Below, piece after piece: positions 11,471 to 22,002 of a DNA stretch of 64,000 nt; position 1 is the stretch's first letter; each line of letters opens with the position of its first letter. The notes beneath the pieces are model-generated. The model was given only the letters and a program-made list of their open reading frames with translations, searched no databases and was not told where the DNA came from. The position numbers and the translations under genes were made by a program. The stretch comes from Gnetum montanum (taxonomy: Eukaryota > Streptophyta > Gnetopsida > Gnetales > Gnetaceae): NCBI GenBank assembly GCA_015680685.1, contig MNCI01003975.1, positions 634,285 through 698,284 on the forward strand, read 5' to 3'.

Positions 11471-11545
11471 AAAATAACAATAATAAGCACCACAAGAAAC
11501 ATGGCAATTTGCACACAAGAAGGAAAATGTTGTTTGTCACTTGAG

Positions 11546-11562
11546 TTTTTTTTTTTTTTTTT
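11546..11562. repeat. T17 homopolymer (possible poly(A) tail on the minus strand)
   Basis: Seventeen T in a row mark the left side of the patch that interrupts the gypsy protease-RT region. On the minus strand this is a poly(A) tract, as at the 3' end of a retroposed copy. No target duplication was identified. Confidence 0.5.
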
Positions 11563-11585
11563 GAATAAAACAGATTGGAACATAA

Positions 11586-11774
11586 ATGGAAATTGCTTGC
11601 ATTGTGGCATATTTGGTATATGATGAGTATAGTGTCCTAAGATTTGCAAAACCAGAGGAAAGAAAAAGAGGTTTTAGAGTACCTCATGGTGCTGTTGAGC
11701 GACTGGTTAGCAATGTGGTAGAGTCTGCAGAGAATGAAAGGAAAAATTTCACCATCAAGCTTCTTGCTACATAA
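11586..11774 (+). other. Unidentified open frame of 62 codons
   Basis: The frame has protein-like composition in its middle part (FAKPEERKRGFRVPHGAVER, then LVSNVVESAENERKN) and differs from the surrounding AT-rich retrotransposon DNA. I do not recognise the family. It lies 65 bases upstream of the dehydrogenase-like fragment on the same strand, inside the patch that interrupts the gypsy element, so it may be another captured gene piece. It could also be a chance frame. Confidence 0.3.
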
Positions 11775-11838
11775 GAAACCCTCAACAGAATTTTACTGGG
11801 GAATTATCCATGCAATACCCTACAGATGGGTATAAGGA

Positions 11839-12057
11839 ATGGAGCAAAAGAAGACATACTATGTTACTGGAGGAAAAGGCTACTAGGGATCATGGTTGAT
11901 CAAGACGTTACTCGACAGAAACTATACTATCCATGCCACTCTCAAAGATCTGGAGAATCTAGATAAGGCAGGGCACCTGGAATCCCCGAAAGGGATAGAA
12001 GAAAAAACTTCAGAAGGAATTCCTATAACTCCAATATTAGTTGTTTCATCAAACTAA
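11839..12057 (+). pseudogene. N-terminal fragment of a DFR/ANR/CCR-like NAD(P)-dependent reductase
   Basis: The frame starts at ATG 11839: MEQKKTYYVTGGKGY, a TAG stop, then GSWLIKTLLDRNYTIHATLK and DLENLDKAGHLES. This is the start of an extended short-chain dehydrogenase/reductase. VTGGxGYxGSWL is the Rossmann dinucleotide-binding glycine motif, and LL.R.YT.HAT.KD is the second strand that selects NADP(H) in dihydroflavonol/anthocyanidin/cinnamoyl-CoA reductase relatives. About 70 codons remain of a family of about 320-340 residues. Downstream sequence (SEGIPITPILV, then stop) does not continue the domain. One in-frame stop falls at the residue after GY. It is a captured or retroposed fragment sitting inside a gypsy element, not a working gene. 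Confidence 0.72.
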
Positions 12058-12135
12058 ACGAATGGAGATAACAAATCAAATTTCTTTACAAATAAATTTA
12101 AGAAATTTTCACAAGATCAAAATCATAGAGAAAAG

Positions 12136-12460
12136 CTAGTGGCAAAATAAATTGATTAATTCCCTATTCAACAAGCATATTGCTAAGCTATGTGTCAGTG
12201 AACGCGGCGGACAAAGCAGCAACGGCTCCAACAAAACTGAGCCAAATCCAGTAAATGAAAAACCTTGAGCAGCCGCATCACGTCCACGACCCATCATGAT
12301 AATGACCTTCGCCACTCCACTGCACACCAACATCACCATCGTCAGTCAGTCACTCTTCTTCTTCTTCTTCCCTGTAGCATGGACGGCATCGCACACGGAG
12401 AGGAGCAGCGCGACACAATAAATCCTGGTCCCTACACCTCTACAACTGGCTTATGACGAT
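12136..12460. other. GC-richer patch, possible second gene fragment
   Basis: Base composition is richer in G+C than its neighbours. On the minus strand one frame reads FFIYWIWLSFVGAVAALSAA, then FTDT and a stop, a membrane-helix-like end, while a different frame is open for 67 codons. No family is recognised and the frames disagree, so no coding claim is made. Confidence 0.2.
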
Positions 12461-12556
12461 CATGGTTTATGTTAAATGAAGAACAGTTTTATTAATCGAT
12501 GCCTTTGGGAGAGCATATAAAAAAAATTTAATATGGGCATAAGATTACAATATAAG

Positions 12557-12634
12557 TTTTAATAATAATCTATATGTATATGTAAAGAATAGAGGTTTTA
12601 ATAATAATCTATATGTATATGTAAAGAATAGAGG
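12557..12634. repeat. Perfect 39-bp tandem duplication
   Basis: The 39-base unit beginning TTTTAATAATAATC and ending AAAGAATAGAGG occurs twice head to tail (12557-12595, 12596-12634) without visible differences, so it is recent relative to the decayed surroundings. Confidence 0.9.
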
Positions 12635-12659
12635 GAAGGTTATCTTTAAAAAAGAAAAA

Positions 12660-13960
12660 GGAGATTATTGGGCAGGACACTTGCCAACTATGGCTTAAAT
12701 TTCTCGTACCTTCCTATAGAAGTTACAACTTCTCATGATGATTATGAGTTAATATCCTAAATATTTGTAATTCACCTTAATCTTCCATGATGATTATAAC
12801 TACCATGAAGCTACTATAAATATAGCTTCAAAGGTAGAAGTTATGGTGGAGGAATTGGTGGAAGAACAAAGAAGACATATCGAAGATTTACTTGTAAAGC
12901 ATGGCTTGCTAATCACATCAATTCAACTACTTTGTTTTAATCCTGTGAGTTCTTTTCTTCTTGTTGTGTTTTAGTTTCTTAGCTAATGGTTTAGATAATT
13001 CTGTGCTTGATATTTAATTTTGGAATTTTCTAATTGCTCTTACAACTCTAATTTTGCGCAATTCTAGACTTTGAAAAGCATCTTGAACAATTTAATAGCA
13101 ATGTCTTTATGAAATTGCTTGTTTGAGTCTAGAGGGTCTAGAAAAATCTTTGATATTTTGAGATGACCTAAAATAGCTTCAACTTTTAAAATCTATTCCT
13201 TGATATTTCAATCTTAAAATTGTCAAATTTTTTCTAATAACTCTATTGTTTGCAATTCTTGACAACTATTTAACTAGCCAAATAATAACTTGTACTTTGT
13301 CATTTACAAAGCATTTTGGTAGTTTAATAAGAGTGTCTTTTACAAAATTGCTTGTTGGTCTCACAGGTTTTGGACAATTTGAGATATTTTAGATTGAGCT
13401 GCAATAGCTTTATTTTGAAGTGTTTCCTCATGTTCAATTTATCTTGCTTAAATGTTTGAGATTTCACACAAATCTGCTTTCTTTTCTTTTTTCTTTTAAA
13501 ATCCATTGAACCTTGCTCTATTTCTAGTTTCTTATGGGTCTTTCTCTTTGGGGGAAATTAGGAATAGATTTTTGTAGAATTGTACTTAAGCATTTTTGTG
13601 AAATTTTATTTATTTCAAGCATCATGCTATAGGGACTATATAGACTAAGTGAGTTGACAAAATAGGAATATTTAATGACTCATAGTATTCAACAAGTTTA
13701 GCTAAATTTCTATTATAATAGCTAGTTAGCATTTCATACACAAACCCCACCATTTCAACAATCATAACAACAAACACATATTTATGTGTAGTTCACTCTA
13801 TAACCACTAAGTTTATTTGGAGGTATTTGAGCCTTGGTGTTGCCAAAGACTAGCAAGCACCTAAACTCAAGTTTGAAGGAACACCTTTGTTTCCCATGAT
13901 TCTAGTCGCGAGACCAAAGGAAAACATTGGTAGTCCCAAATAGTCACCAACAACTACAAA
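12660..13960 (+). other. AT-rich non-coding stretch with LTR-like features
   Basis: No protein domain is visible. A TATA-like ACTATAAATATAGC lies near 12813, and a T-rich leader-like region follows. Near 13820-13870 a block reading GCCTTGGTGTTGCCAAAGAC then TAGCAAGCACC resembles, in inverted orientation, sequence at about 52960-53030. The stretch is part of the insertion separating gypsy protease (13970-14410) from RT (11470). Its ends were not resolved. Confidence 0.35.
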
Positions 13961-13969
13961 GCAAGGATA

Positions 13970-14410
13970 GCCTTTTTACAACAACAAATGGAAGGATCGT
14001 AATGAGACCAAATCTAACTAGACCTAACAAGGCTTAGTATGCATAACAACCTACACATCATCAACTGACTACAATGAGAGTAACTTACAAATGACGATCC
14101 AAACTTTGATTGAACTAGGATAACTAATCCATACCAAGGATAACATCATAATCATAAGCCTCATTGCATGCAAATCAATGCATCAATGGAGTTCATAAAG
14201 CAAGATGGATATGGATCTATAAACATAATTAGTAGCAAGGATACCACTAATGGAACTAATAGTTAGCCCTATATTAATATTCTAATACTTCAACTACAAA
14301 TGATTATCCAACTTATGCTCTATAAAAAATGATTCATACTAGGATCAAAGAGAATTAAGATAGAAAAATTGAAGATGATACCTTTAGCCTTAAACATAGT
14401 GTTGGGCTAT
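13970..14410 (-). pseudogene. Ty3/gypsy protease remnant (old element)
   Basis: Minus-strand translation near 14160-14090 reads YDYDVILGMD, stop, LS, matching the (F/Y)DVILGMDWL block at the end of plant chromovirus retropepsin, followed by SLDRH (for ..LDC). Upstream on the minus strand the gag zinc knuckle lies at about 22150, beyond insertion A. The active-site DSG/DTG is not readable here. There are several stops. Confidence 0.75.
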
Positions 14411-15253
14411 TGATGAACCATAATTTGATGTTAGCTACAACATTGCGTATGTGATGTCGAGGCCTAGATCTGATGTTTGATGTCTGATGTCAGGGTGTAT
14501 ACCCCAAGGCTATAAATATCATGCCTGAGCTCTAGTTTTTGTAAGTCAGTTTTGGCCATTTTCTAGTAAAAGTAGTGAAGCTCTTGTCGTTTCTTATCCT
14601 CAGAGTTAGAATATTTTTTGAGTGCTCGTAGAAGGAGTCTAAGTGTGTATGGTTCTTTGTTCAAGCACTAATATACTTGAGCACAGCAATGTGACGAGAA
14701 TAAAATGAACTCTTTTGACAATCCTTGTAGCACTGAGAATAGATTGAGATTTTCTTTAATGTAATTTACTTTCTTTCTCTTTACTTTAATGCATTTGAAT
14801 TAAGCAATTTATTTTCAGCAGTTAATGAACACAAGAATAACCACTTCGGGCATTCATATAGTACTTGATAACCTAGTAACGCTCAACGTTTGGTAGCCCA
14901 ATAGTGCTATATGTGTTCAAAATGTGTTCGGAAAAGTGGGATGGTTACTTGTGTTAAGCTAGCTAGACAATAGATGAATTAGATCTTTAATTACTCTACT
15001 CTTCATTCTTGGTGTAGGCAACCAAATCCATAAAATATAAAGTAAGAAAGATCATATACCTCAATTACACTTAGACCATACCCTTAAACCTCACAAGTGT
15101 AATTGGGAAGACAATGAACGTTCTTAATACCCATTTCACTTCCTAAAAGAGTTAGTGCATTAGATAACTATAGGTCCACAGAATTCGACTAGATCGTGCG
15201 TAATGCCTTAGTGATTTATATGGTTGGGCATAGGGGTACCTCGCCGCTCATCA
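14411..15253 (+). repeat. 5' LTR of gypsy element A (843 bp)
   Basis: TGATGAACCATAATTTG...CTCATCA is repeated at 21167-21997. The flank GCTAT (14406-14410) equals 21998-22002, a perfect 5-bp target duplication. A TATAAATA box lies at 14511, preceded by repeated TGATGT motifs. Downstream GAATAAAATGAA near 14698 is polyadenylation-like. The LTR ends 1 base before the tRNA-Asp-type primer site. Confidence 0.95.
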
Positions 15254-15254
15254 T

Positions 15255-15273
15255 TGGCGTCGTTGCTAAGGAC
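15255..15273 (+). other. Primer binding site (tRNA-Asp type) of element A
   Basis: TGGCGTCGTTGCTAAGGAC matches the Asp-tRNA-complementary TGGCGCCGTTGCCGGGGAC used by Athila/Tat-type plant elements, with four substitutions. It follows the 5' LTR by one base. Confidence 0.85.
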
Positions 15274-15478
15274 CTTTTTGTTGTTTTGTGCACTATCTAG
15301 GACTTAGTGAATAATATTTAAATCTTTTGAACAAACCTTAGAGTCATATCTTATTTCACAATTACTACAAAAAATTCTTAGAGCACACTGTGATTTTTAT
15401 TCGCTAACTAAAAGTGTCTTCTTCTCACAGGAACACTTCTTCATCCAAGGCCAATAGAGTTAATCTGCCAATGCCTTA

Positions 15479-16120
15479 ATAGTATCGAATTATATATACT
15501 CATTCATCCTACAGTAGGATGAACAACTATGGTGGTGTGACATGGAGGGCAACATTGTGTTACCACCCAATCATGCTACTCTTGCAATGCTCTATCAAAT
15601 GCTTGCACGATGTGGTCTTCAAGACCGCCATGGGGAGTATATTGTGGAAGATGCTAATGTCAAGGATTATCATCCCATTGAAGCACAATGTCTATGGGAT
15701 TGGCAGCTAGAACAACGCTATGAATTTTTGAAGGGAAAAGGGCTTAACGATTCTCCATTTTTGAAGACATTGTGATCACTATCTATGGGTGGTCTTATCC
15801 TACTAACTTCTTGGTAATCAAGGTGGAGAATTGCAAAGGGGATTTCCCAATTATAATGGAAAGGGCATGGATGAGCACCATCAATGTAAGAATGGGCATC
15901 TGAGCTCTTTCCATGGAGATATTTAAAGAAAATGCATTTGGAAATATTAAGAAGAAGAGAGTTCCATACATCGCGTACAGTGATACAGGGTGCAATTGTG
16001 TACAGAAACTTTGGGACGTAAAGCAAGCATCTATCTTTGCATGCAAACAATATGTGATAGAAGAAAAAATTCAAAGGTGTCTGTATGTAGCAGCCACAAA
16101 ATAGGAGGGCACCCATTGGT
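15479..16120 (+). pseudogene. Element A gag N-terminus fused to protease C-terminus
   Basis: Up to about 15760 the frame (GNIVLPPNHATLAMLYQMLA, then DYHPIEAQ) is homologous to the gag N-terminus of element B at 24165-24360. Immediately after, EDIVITIYGWSYPTNFLVIK and DFPIIM matches the retropepsin C-terminal part of element B at about 27505-27600, continuing to IKKKRVPYIAYSDTGCNCVQ. About 2.6 kb that B has between these points (gag core, zinc knuckle, protease active site) is missing in A. The coil/nucleocapsid and catalytic DSG are therefore gone, and this copy could not have made its own capsid. Confidence 0.82.
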
Positions 16121-16263
16121 TGACCACTGATTCTAAAACTAGCACACTTTACACGGAACCAACTGAGAGCCTGACATGTGCATATGTCACAGGCATGGAT
16201 GAACTAGAGCAGATTCATCGCCAACTCTCTAATGATACACATGATGATACTCACTAGGGAGAG

Positions 16264-17260
16264 TTGGAAATTCTTGACAAATTTAAACAAGAGCCCCTTG
16301 AGCTAAGAATGTTACTGGCTAGAATGGAATATGTATTTTTGAAGAATGGGAATCCATTTATAGTCAATGCAAAACTTACTCTAGAACAAAAGAAGATGCT
16401 GTTGAAAGTAGTTAAAATATGGTTATCAGCTTTTACTTGGTCATATCCTCAACTCACAGGGATTGATCCTAGGATATGCCAGTATCGCATCTACACTGAC
16501 CCAGCCATAAAGCCAAAATGCAGCCACAGAGGCAGTTGAACCCCAAATTGAAGCAAATCATCAAGGAGAAAATTGAGCAACTCCTCAAGGGAGGGTTCAT
16601 TTATCCCATTGTGGATAATGAGTGGGTTAGTCTACTTGTGATTGTGCCAAAGAAAGATCCCAAGTGGTGGGTCTACATTGATTTCAGGCTACTGAACATG
16701 GAAACATTCAAAGATTACTTTCCATTGCCATTTGTTGACCAAGTGCTTGACACAATATTTGGACATTACTACTATAGTTTTCTAGATGGTTATAGTGGCT
16801 ATAACCAAATTCAAATTGCACTAGAAGACGAGGAAAAAACAATATTCATGATTCCTTGGGGAACTTTTTCATATCGTAAGATGCTATTTGGTCTATGCAA
16901 TGCTCCTACCACATTCCAATGCCTAGTCCTAAGCATTTTTCAACAGCAAATCCGTAGTGGTGTGGAAGTCTTCATGGATGACTTCTCCACCTATGGATCT
17001 CCATTTGAGCAAGCCTTGGACTACCTTGAGCAAGTGCTAAAATGGTGTGTTGAAACCAACTTGCAACTCAATTGGTGGAAAAGTCACCTCATGGTCTAGG
17101 AGGGCATTGTATTGGGGCATAGAATCTTACAAGGAATTGACATGGACCCTAAAAAAGAAGGGTCACTCAAGGAATAACCCACCAGCCAGAAATAGTTAAA
17201 GATGTTTGGTCATTCCTTGGACATACTGGCTACTACTGATGATTCATAGAGAATTTCTCT
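16264..17260 (+). pseudogene. Element A reverse transcriptase
   Basis: Plant OTA-type RT copying element RNA into DNA. Blocks in order: LNPKLKQIIKEKIEQLLKGG, FIYPIVDNEWVS, VPKKD, VYIDFRLLNMETFKDYFPLP, FVDQVLDTIFGHYYYSFLDG, YSGYNQIQIA, TIFMIPWGTFSYRKMLFGLC, NAPTTFQ, and the catalytic FMDDFS at about 16971. QEGIVLGH-like sequence follows after a stop. A 193-codon frame (16521-17096) is still open, the longest intact RT piece in the window. The R in WRVCIDFR is lost (WWVYIDFR). Stops after 17096 break the thumb. Confidence 0.92.
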
Positions 17261-17770
17261 AAGATTGCAAAACCATTGCTCGAACTAACAAAGAAAGATG
17301 CTCCCTTTGTCTGGACCACAAAATGTGAGAAAGCATTCCAGCAACTAAAAGAAAATCTTGTAGAAACTCCAATCCTACAAGCACCTGACTAGTCCAGACC
17401 ATTTCATATTCTGATGTATGCATCAACTTATGCCTTGGGAGCTGTGTTGACACAATTAGATGACAAGAAATGACCATACTACATTCACTACACCAGTCGA
17501 AGCATTGTGGGTGCATAACTAAACTACACCACTATAGACAAAGAATTGATAGTGATGGTGTTTACTCTAGAAAATTTTAGGCATTATGTGCTTGGATATA
17601 AGGTGTTTTTGCACACAAACCATAGTGCCATCTTCTTCCTAATGAACAAGCCAACAGTGAGCCCCCGTGTCATATGATGGTTGGTGATCTTGCAAGAATT
17701 CGATCTCACGATGGTAGATCAAAAGAGCACTGAGAATGTGGTCGCTAATTACTTGTCTTAGCTGCAATGG
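17260..17770 (+). pseudogene. Element A RNase H
   Basis: Translation shows ASTYALGAVLTQLDDK, a stop, YYIHYTSRSI, LNYTTIDKELIVMVFTLE, FRHYVLGYKVFLHTNHSA and NKPTVSPRVI, the usual RNase H order DASxxAxGAVL...YYxSxxL...NYxxTEKELLAVVFAxxKFRxYLLGxKVxVxTDHxAL. The DH pair is changed to NH. The domain would degrade the RNA strand during reverse transcription. Stops are present. Confidence 0.88.
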
Positions 17771-17899
17771 GATGACAAAGAGGAAGAAAGCCCATTACTT
17801 AATACATTTCCTAATGAACTCTTTACTGGGGCTATAACTAAATAGATGCCCAATAAGCCAAAATGGTATGATAATATTCTTACCTATCTTCTCACTTAG

Positions 17900-18990
17900 G
17901 AGATGCCATAAGGGTTGGACCACTGGAAGGAACAACGGTTTCTTCACTAGGTAAAGCACTTAATGGAAATCAATGGACACCTCTATAAGGTATGCACTGA
18001 TGGCCTGGTTTGTTGGTGTATCCCTTATGTTAATCAACTACGCATTCTTCAAGATGCTCATGAAAGTTCTTGTGGAGGACACTATGCTGAGAGATGCATA
18101 GCCATTGAAATTCTGATGGTAGTGTACTACTGACCAACACTCTTTAAGGATGCTCACCATTATAGCCACTCTTGTGAACGATGCCAACGAGATGGTGAAA
18201 TGACCACTCAAATGGAGGGACCTCAACAATGGATTCAACCACTAGAACCATTTGACATCTAGGGCATTCATTTCATGGGTCCCATCATGCCCATGTCAAA
18301 TGGAAAGGTGTACATCATAATCGTTGTTGACTATTGTATGAAATGAGCAAAAGTAGCAGCCGTCATTGACTATACATCCTCTACTATTACTCAGTTTGTA
18401 CAACAAAATGTTGTAAACAAGTTTTGTGTGCCATGTGCATTAATTTCTGATAATGGAACTCATTTTATAGGTACTACTTTTTGGAAACTCATGCAAAGGT
18501 TGGAGGTTTAACCTAAACTCACAACACCTTATCATCCCCAAGCTAATGGTCAAGCTGAGGTCACCAATAGGGAAATCACAAGGATACTAACAAAAACTGT
18601 TAGCAAGTAGAGGAAGGATTGGAACACAAAACTAAATGATGCCCCTTGAGCCTACCACTCAACTTGGAAACTTCCTATAGGCTACTCTTCCTATTAGCTT
18701 GTGTATGGCAAACTACCAATACTTCCTATTTAATCTAAACTCCATACACTTTCAACAGCTTGTGACCTTGACCTTGACTTGAGTCTAGTCCAAAAAGAAC
18801 AACTGATGAATCTCAACCTAGTAGACAAAAATCAATCAGTGGCCCTATCATCTAATGAGTTGCATAAGGCTTATAACAAAAAGCGTCATGACCTAAAAAT
18901 TGAAAAAGTCAAATTTTAACTAGGAGACAAGGTTCTTTACTAGAACCCCACACACATACCTCAACGAACTAAGTTTCAAACATTATGGAA
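17900..18990 (+). pseudogene. Element A integrase
   Basis: Zinc-binding region: AHESSCGGHYAERCIA ... HSCERCQRDGEM (H-H-C-C partly readable). Core: GIHFMGPI (the first catalytic Asp of GIDFMGP is His here), ALISDNGTHF with the second Asp, and [12 protein letters not shown] with the catalytic Glu. The C-terminal part reads LHKAYNKKRHDLK and GDKVLY, then RTKFQTLW. Order and motifs match element B at 29700-30830. There are multiple stops. Confidence 0.88.
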
Positions 18991-19079
18991 ATGACCTTCA
19001 TTTATGAAAATTTTCTTTCAAGGGCCAGGATGATCTATAAAATTGAGAGCCCAAATAAGAAATAGCTGGTCAACATCCA

Positions 19080-21166
19080 ACAAATTAAACCTTTCCATGA
19101 GCATATGTTATCTAACACAACAAGCACCTCATCTGATGGATAACCACACTCCATATTTTGGATCTTCTCCTTTTAACTTAGTCGTGGGGGAGATGGCTAC
19201 TCATGCTAATTATACAAGTGGCTCATCAGTTTTTCAAACTTTTTTGTTTTATACATTCTTTAATTTACATTTTTTTTGTTTTTATGTTATTAATATTTTC
19301 TCATTTTTATTTTATACCATTGTTAGTACATTTGATATTTCTTGAATATTTCACACTTTCTTTTATATTTTCTTTTATTTGGTGTGATTTTTTAACTTTT
19401 TGTTAATAAGTGCCAAGTACATTGGTAATGCATTACTTGATGGTGGTATGTACTATTTTTGTCATTTAATTGTTGGCATCTAGTTTCTAGCTTTGAATTT
19501 CATTATCGATAATTAGGACATGGTTTCTTTTTCATGCAACAGGTAGTGAGTCCACAAGATCCACCCATCCACAAACTCTATGGTTTTCCTTGTTTTGGAA
19601 ACGTGTGGTCCCTTTTTCATTAATAAAACTTTAATAAATTTATAACTTCAAAGAGGATTCAAAGGTTTGAACAAGGTGTGGCTTCAAGGGGATTCAATAT
19701 TCTTTGTGCTTTTCTATTTGCCTAGGTGCATCTATGTTTTCATGAATTTCTTACCGTTCCATGCCAATCAATAAAGAAAGTTGAATAAGTCCTTGCATGG
19801 TGTGGTTCTCATTAGAAGAAAAAAACAAAAAAAAATAAAACGATGAGAATTCAAAGCATACCCCTTGGACAAAATAAATGCATACATCCTCGCATGGTGT
19901 GGTTCTCATTCCAAAACAAAAACACACACACACACACATAATGGAAATTCAAAGCACATTCCTTAGATAGAATAAATGGGCTACAAGCACTGGTTATGGG
20001 ACTAGTCTGCTCTAACTAAGGCCCTTCCTCACTTCCTACTTCTCCTCTAATTTGGAACAGTGGTTGTTCTGTGAGAGCACTCTTGTGTCTCAAGGATGGA
20101 TTAGTCTTAGAATGACAATACGAAGTCACTAAACATGGTTGGTTTTGGTTTGGACTAAGTATGGATACTATCAAGTCATTTAACCACAAATGCCACAAGG
20201 GACTTCATGTGATCATAATTAGGAACTCCATTCCACTCTCTCTCTCATCCATCTATGCTTTCCATGTCTCACCTCACTGTCAGTTTCATGTTTTGGTTTG
20301 ATGTCCTGATTTGATGTGTTGAAATTCATAGTTAGTTTCTTTTGAGTTTTTGTACTTAACCTTCCATAACCATTAATTATCCATGAAGTCCATGAACTCT
20401 TTGATTTGAAGTTATGCAAGAGAATAAATGACCTATGCCTGCTTTGGGGAGGACCCACTTGCATATCTTTTGGTTGGGTTAGTTAAGTTCTTTACCCTTA
20501 GATACTCTTACAATCAAATTCTTTATGTTTATCCCATTAATAACATCTAATTGTGCACATCTTCAAAACATTTTTTAGTGAACTTTACTTTTTATTGTTG
20601 TGAATTCTTATACCCTCTTCAAATATTTCCTTGCATTGAACTTTTTCAAATTTAATGAACCCTAAACCCTATCTGTGAACCTTCTCGCTAACATTACTCA
20701 AGGAACCAATCAACAACAATCACAACCTAGCTGAGTGTAACCACTAACAAGACAAGGCATTTAATAGTTATGTGTTAAACAATGCATATTAATTCATGAT
20801 TTTGTTGTGATTGCAGTGGCAAGCATGGACTGGATGCAAGACTATCTTCACCAAGGATGATGCAGCAGGACCACACAATGAGGACCCTTCATGATTAAAG
20901 GATCTCTTCTCTCTCTTTCATTCTTCTACTACCAAGAGGTGTTGGATGTTGATGTTATCTAGGGTGTTCACTTCTCTTATCATGAACATCCCATTTTGTA
21001 AAAACTGTAATTCCAAACACTTGGGCACTCAAAGTCTGTCTGTTTCATGTAAGTCAATTTGTAATGTCAATCAATAATCCCATACCTACCCAACATGTTG
21101 TGTTTTAAAGAACTTGTTCCTCCTCTTCTTCACTCAAGGATGAGTTTTTATTTAGTCATGGAGGTA
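19080..21166 (+). other. Non-coding 3' region of element A, ending at a weak polypurine tract
   Basis: Between integrase and the 3' LTR there is about 2 kb without a recognisable protein. This is normal for Athila/Tat-type elements, where it may hold env-like or antisense ORFs. Near 19161-19215 the sequence GTCGTGGGGGAGATGG (shared with element B, 30923-30940) is a purine-rich internal tract. The bases before the 3' LTR (TCATGGAGGTA) are only a weak polypurine tract. A CA microsatellite-like run is at 19921-19939. No env-like domain was seen. Confidence 0.55.
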
Positions 21167-21997
21167 TGATGAACTATCATTTGATGTTGGTCGTGATGTC
21201 ATGTATGTGATGTCAGGCCCTAGATTTGACATTGGATGTTCGATGTCTGTGTATACCCCAAGGCTATAAATACCATGCTTGGGCTCTAGTTTTTGTAAGT
21301 TAGTTTTTGATCATTTTCTAGTCAGAGTAGTGAAGCTCTTGTCATCTCTTTTCCTCAAAGTTAGAATATTTTCTAAGTCCCTACAAAAGGAGTTTAAGTA
21401 CGTACGGTTCCTTATTCGAGCACTAATGTACCTAAGTGCAACAGTGTGATGGGAATAAAATGAACTCTTTTGACAATCCTTGCAACACTGAGAATATATT
21501 AAGATTTTCTTTAATGCATTTTACTTTGTTGCTCTTTACTTTAGTGCATTTGAATTAAGCAATTTATTTCAAGCAATTAATGAACACAAGCACAACCACT
21601 TCAAGCATTCATATAGTACTTGGTAACCTAGTAATGCTTAACATTTGGTAGCCCAATAGTGCTATATGTGTTCAGGAAAGTGAGATAGTTACTTGTGTTA
21701 GGCTAGCTAGGCAATAGATGAATTAGATCTTTAATTACTCTACTCTTCATTCTTGTTGTAGGCAACCAAATCCATAAAATATAAAGTAAGAAAAATCATA
21801 TACCCTAATTACACTTAAACCATACCCTTGAACCTCACAAGTGTAATTGGAAAGACAATGAATGTTCTCAACACCCATTTCACTTCTTAGAAGAGCTAGT
21901 GCATTAGATAACTATAGGTCCATGGAATTTTACTAGATCATGCATAACATCTTAGTGATTCATATCATTAGTTGTAGGGATACCTTGCCACTCATCA
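21167..21997 (+). repeat. 3' LTR of element A (831 bp)
   Basis: Pair of 14411-15253, starting TGATGAACTATCATTTG and ending CTCATCA, followed by the target duplication GCTAT. Differences from the 5' LTR are mainly transitions plus small indels. Confidence 0.95.
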
Positions 21998-22002
21998 GCT
22001 AT

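Larger units (their letters stand above)
14411..21997 (+). mobile_element. Ty3/gypsy element A (OTA group, Athila/Tat-like)
   Basis: 7.6-kb LTR element with LTRs, PBS, pol order protease-RT-RNase H-integrase and a 2-kb non-coding 3' region. It lacks most of gag (see separate entries). It is inserted in the gag-protease interval of the old minus-strand gypsy element. Element B is the same family by RT, integrase and 3'-region similarity (both share GEMAT.ANY-type sequence in the 3' region), though the LTR U3 parts differ. All reading frames carry stops, so it is immobile by itself. Confidence 0.92.

Noticed and set aside
12136-12339. 67-codon minus-strand frame considered as a gene
   Set aside because: Two competing frames look equally plausible over the same bases, and no domain is recognised.
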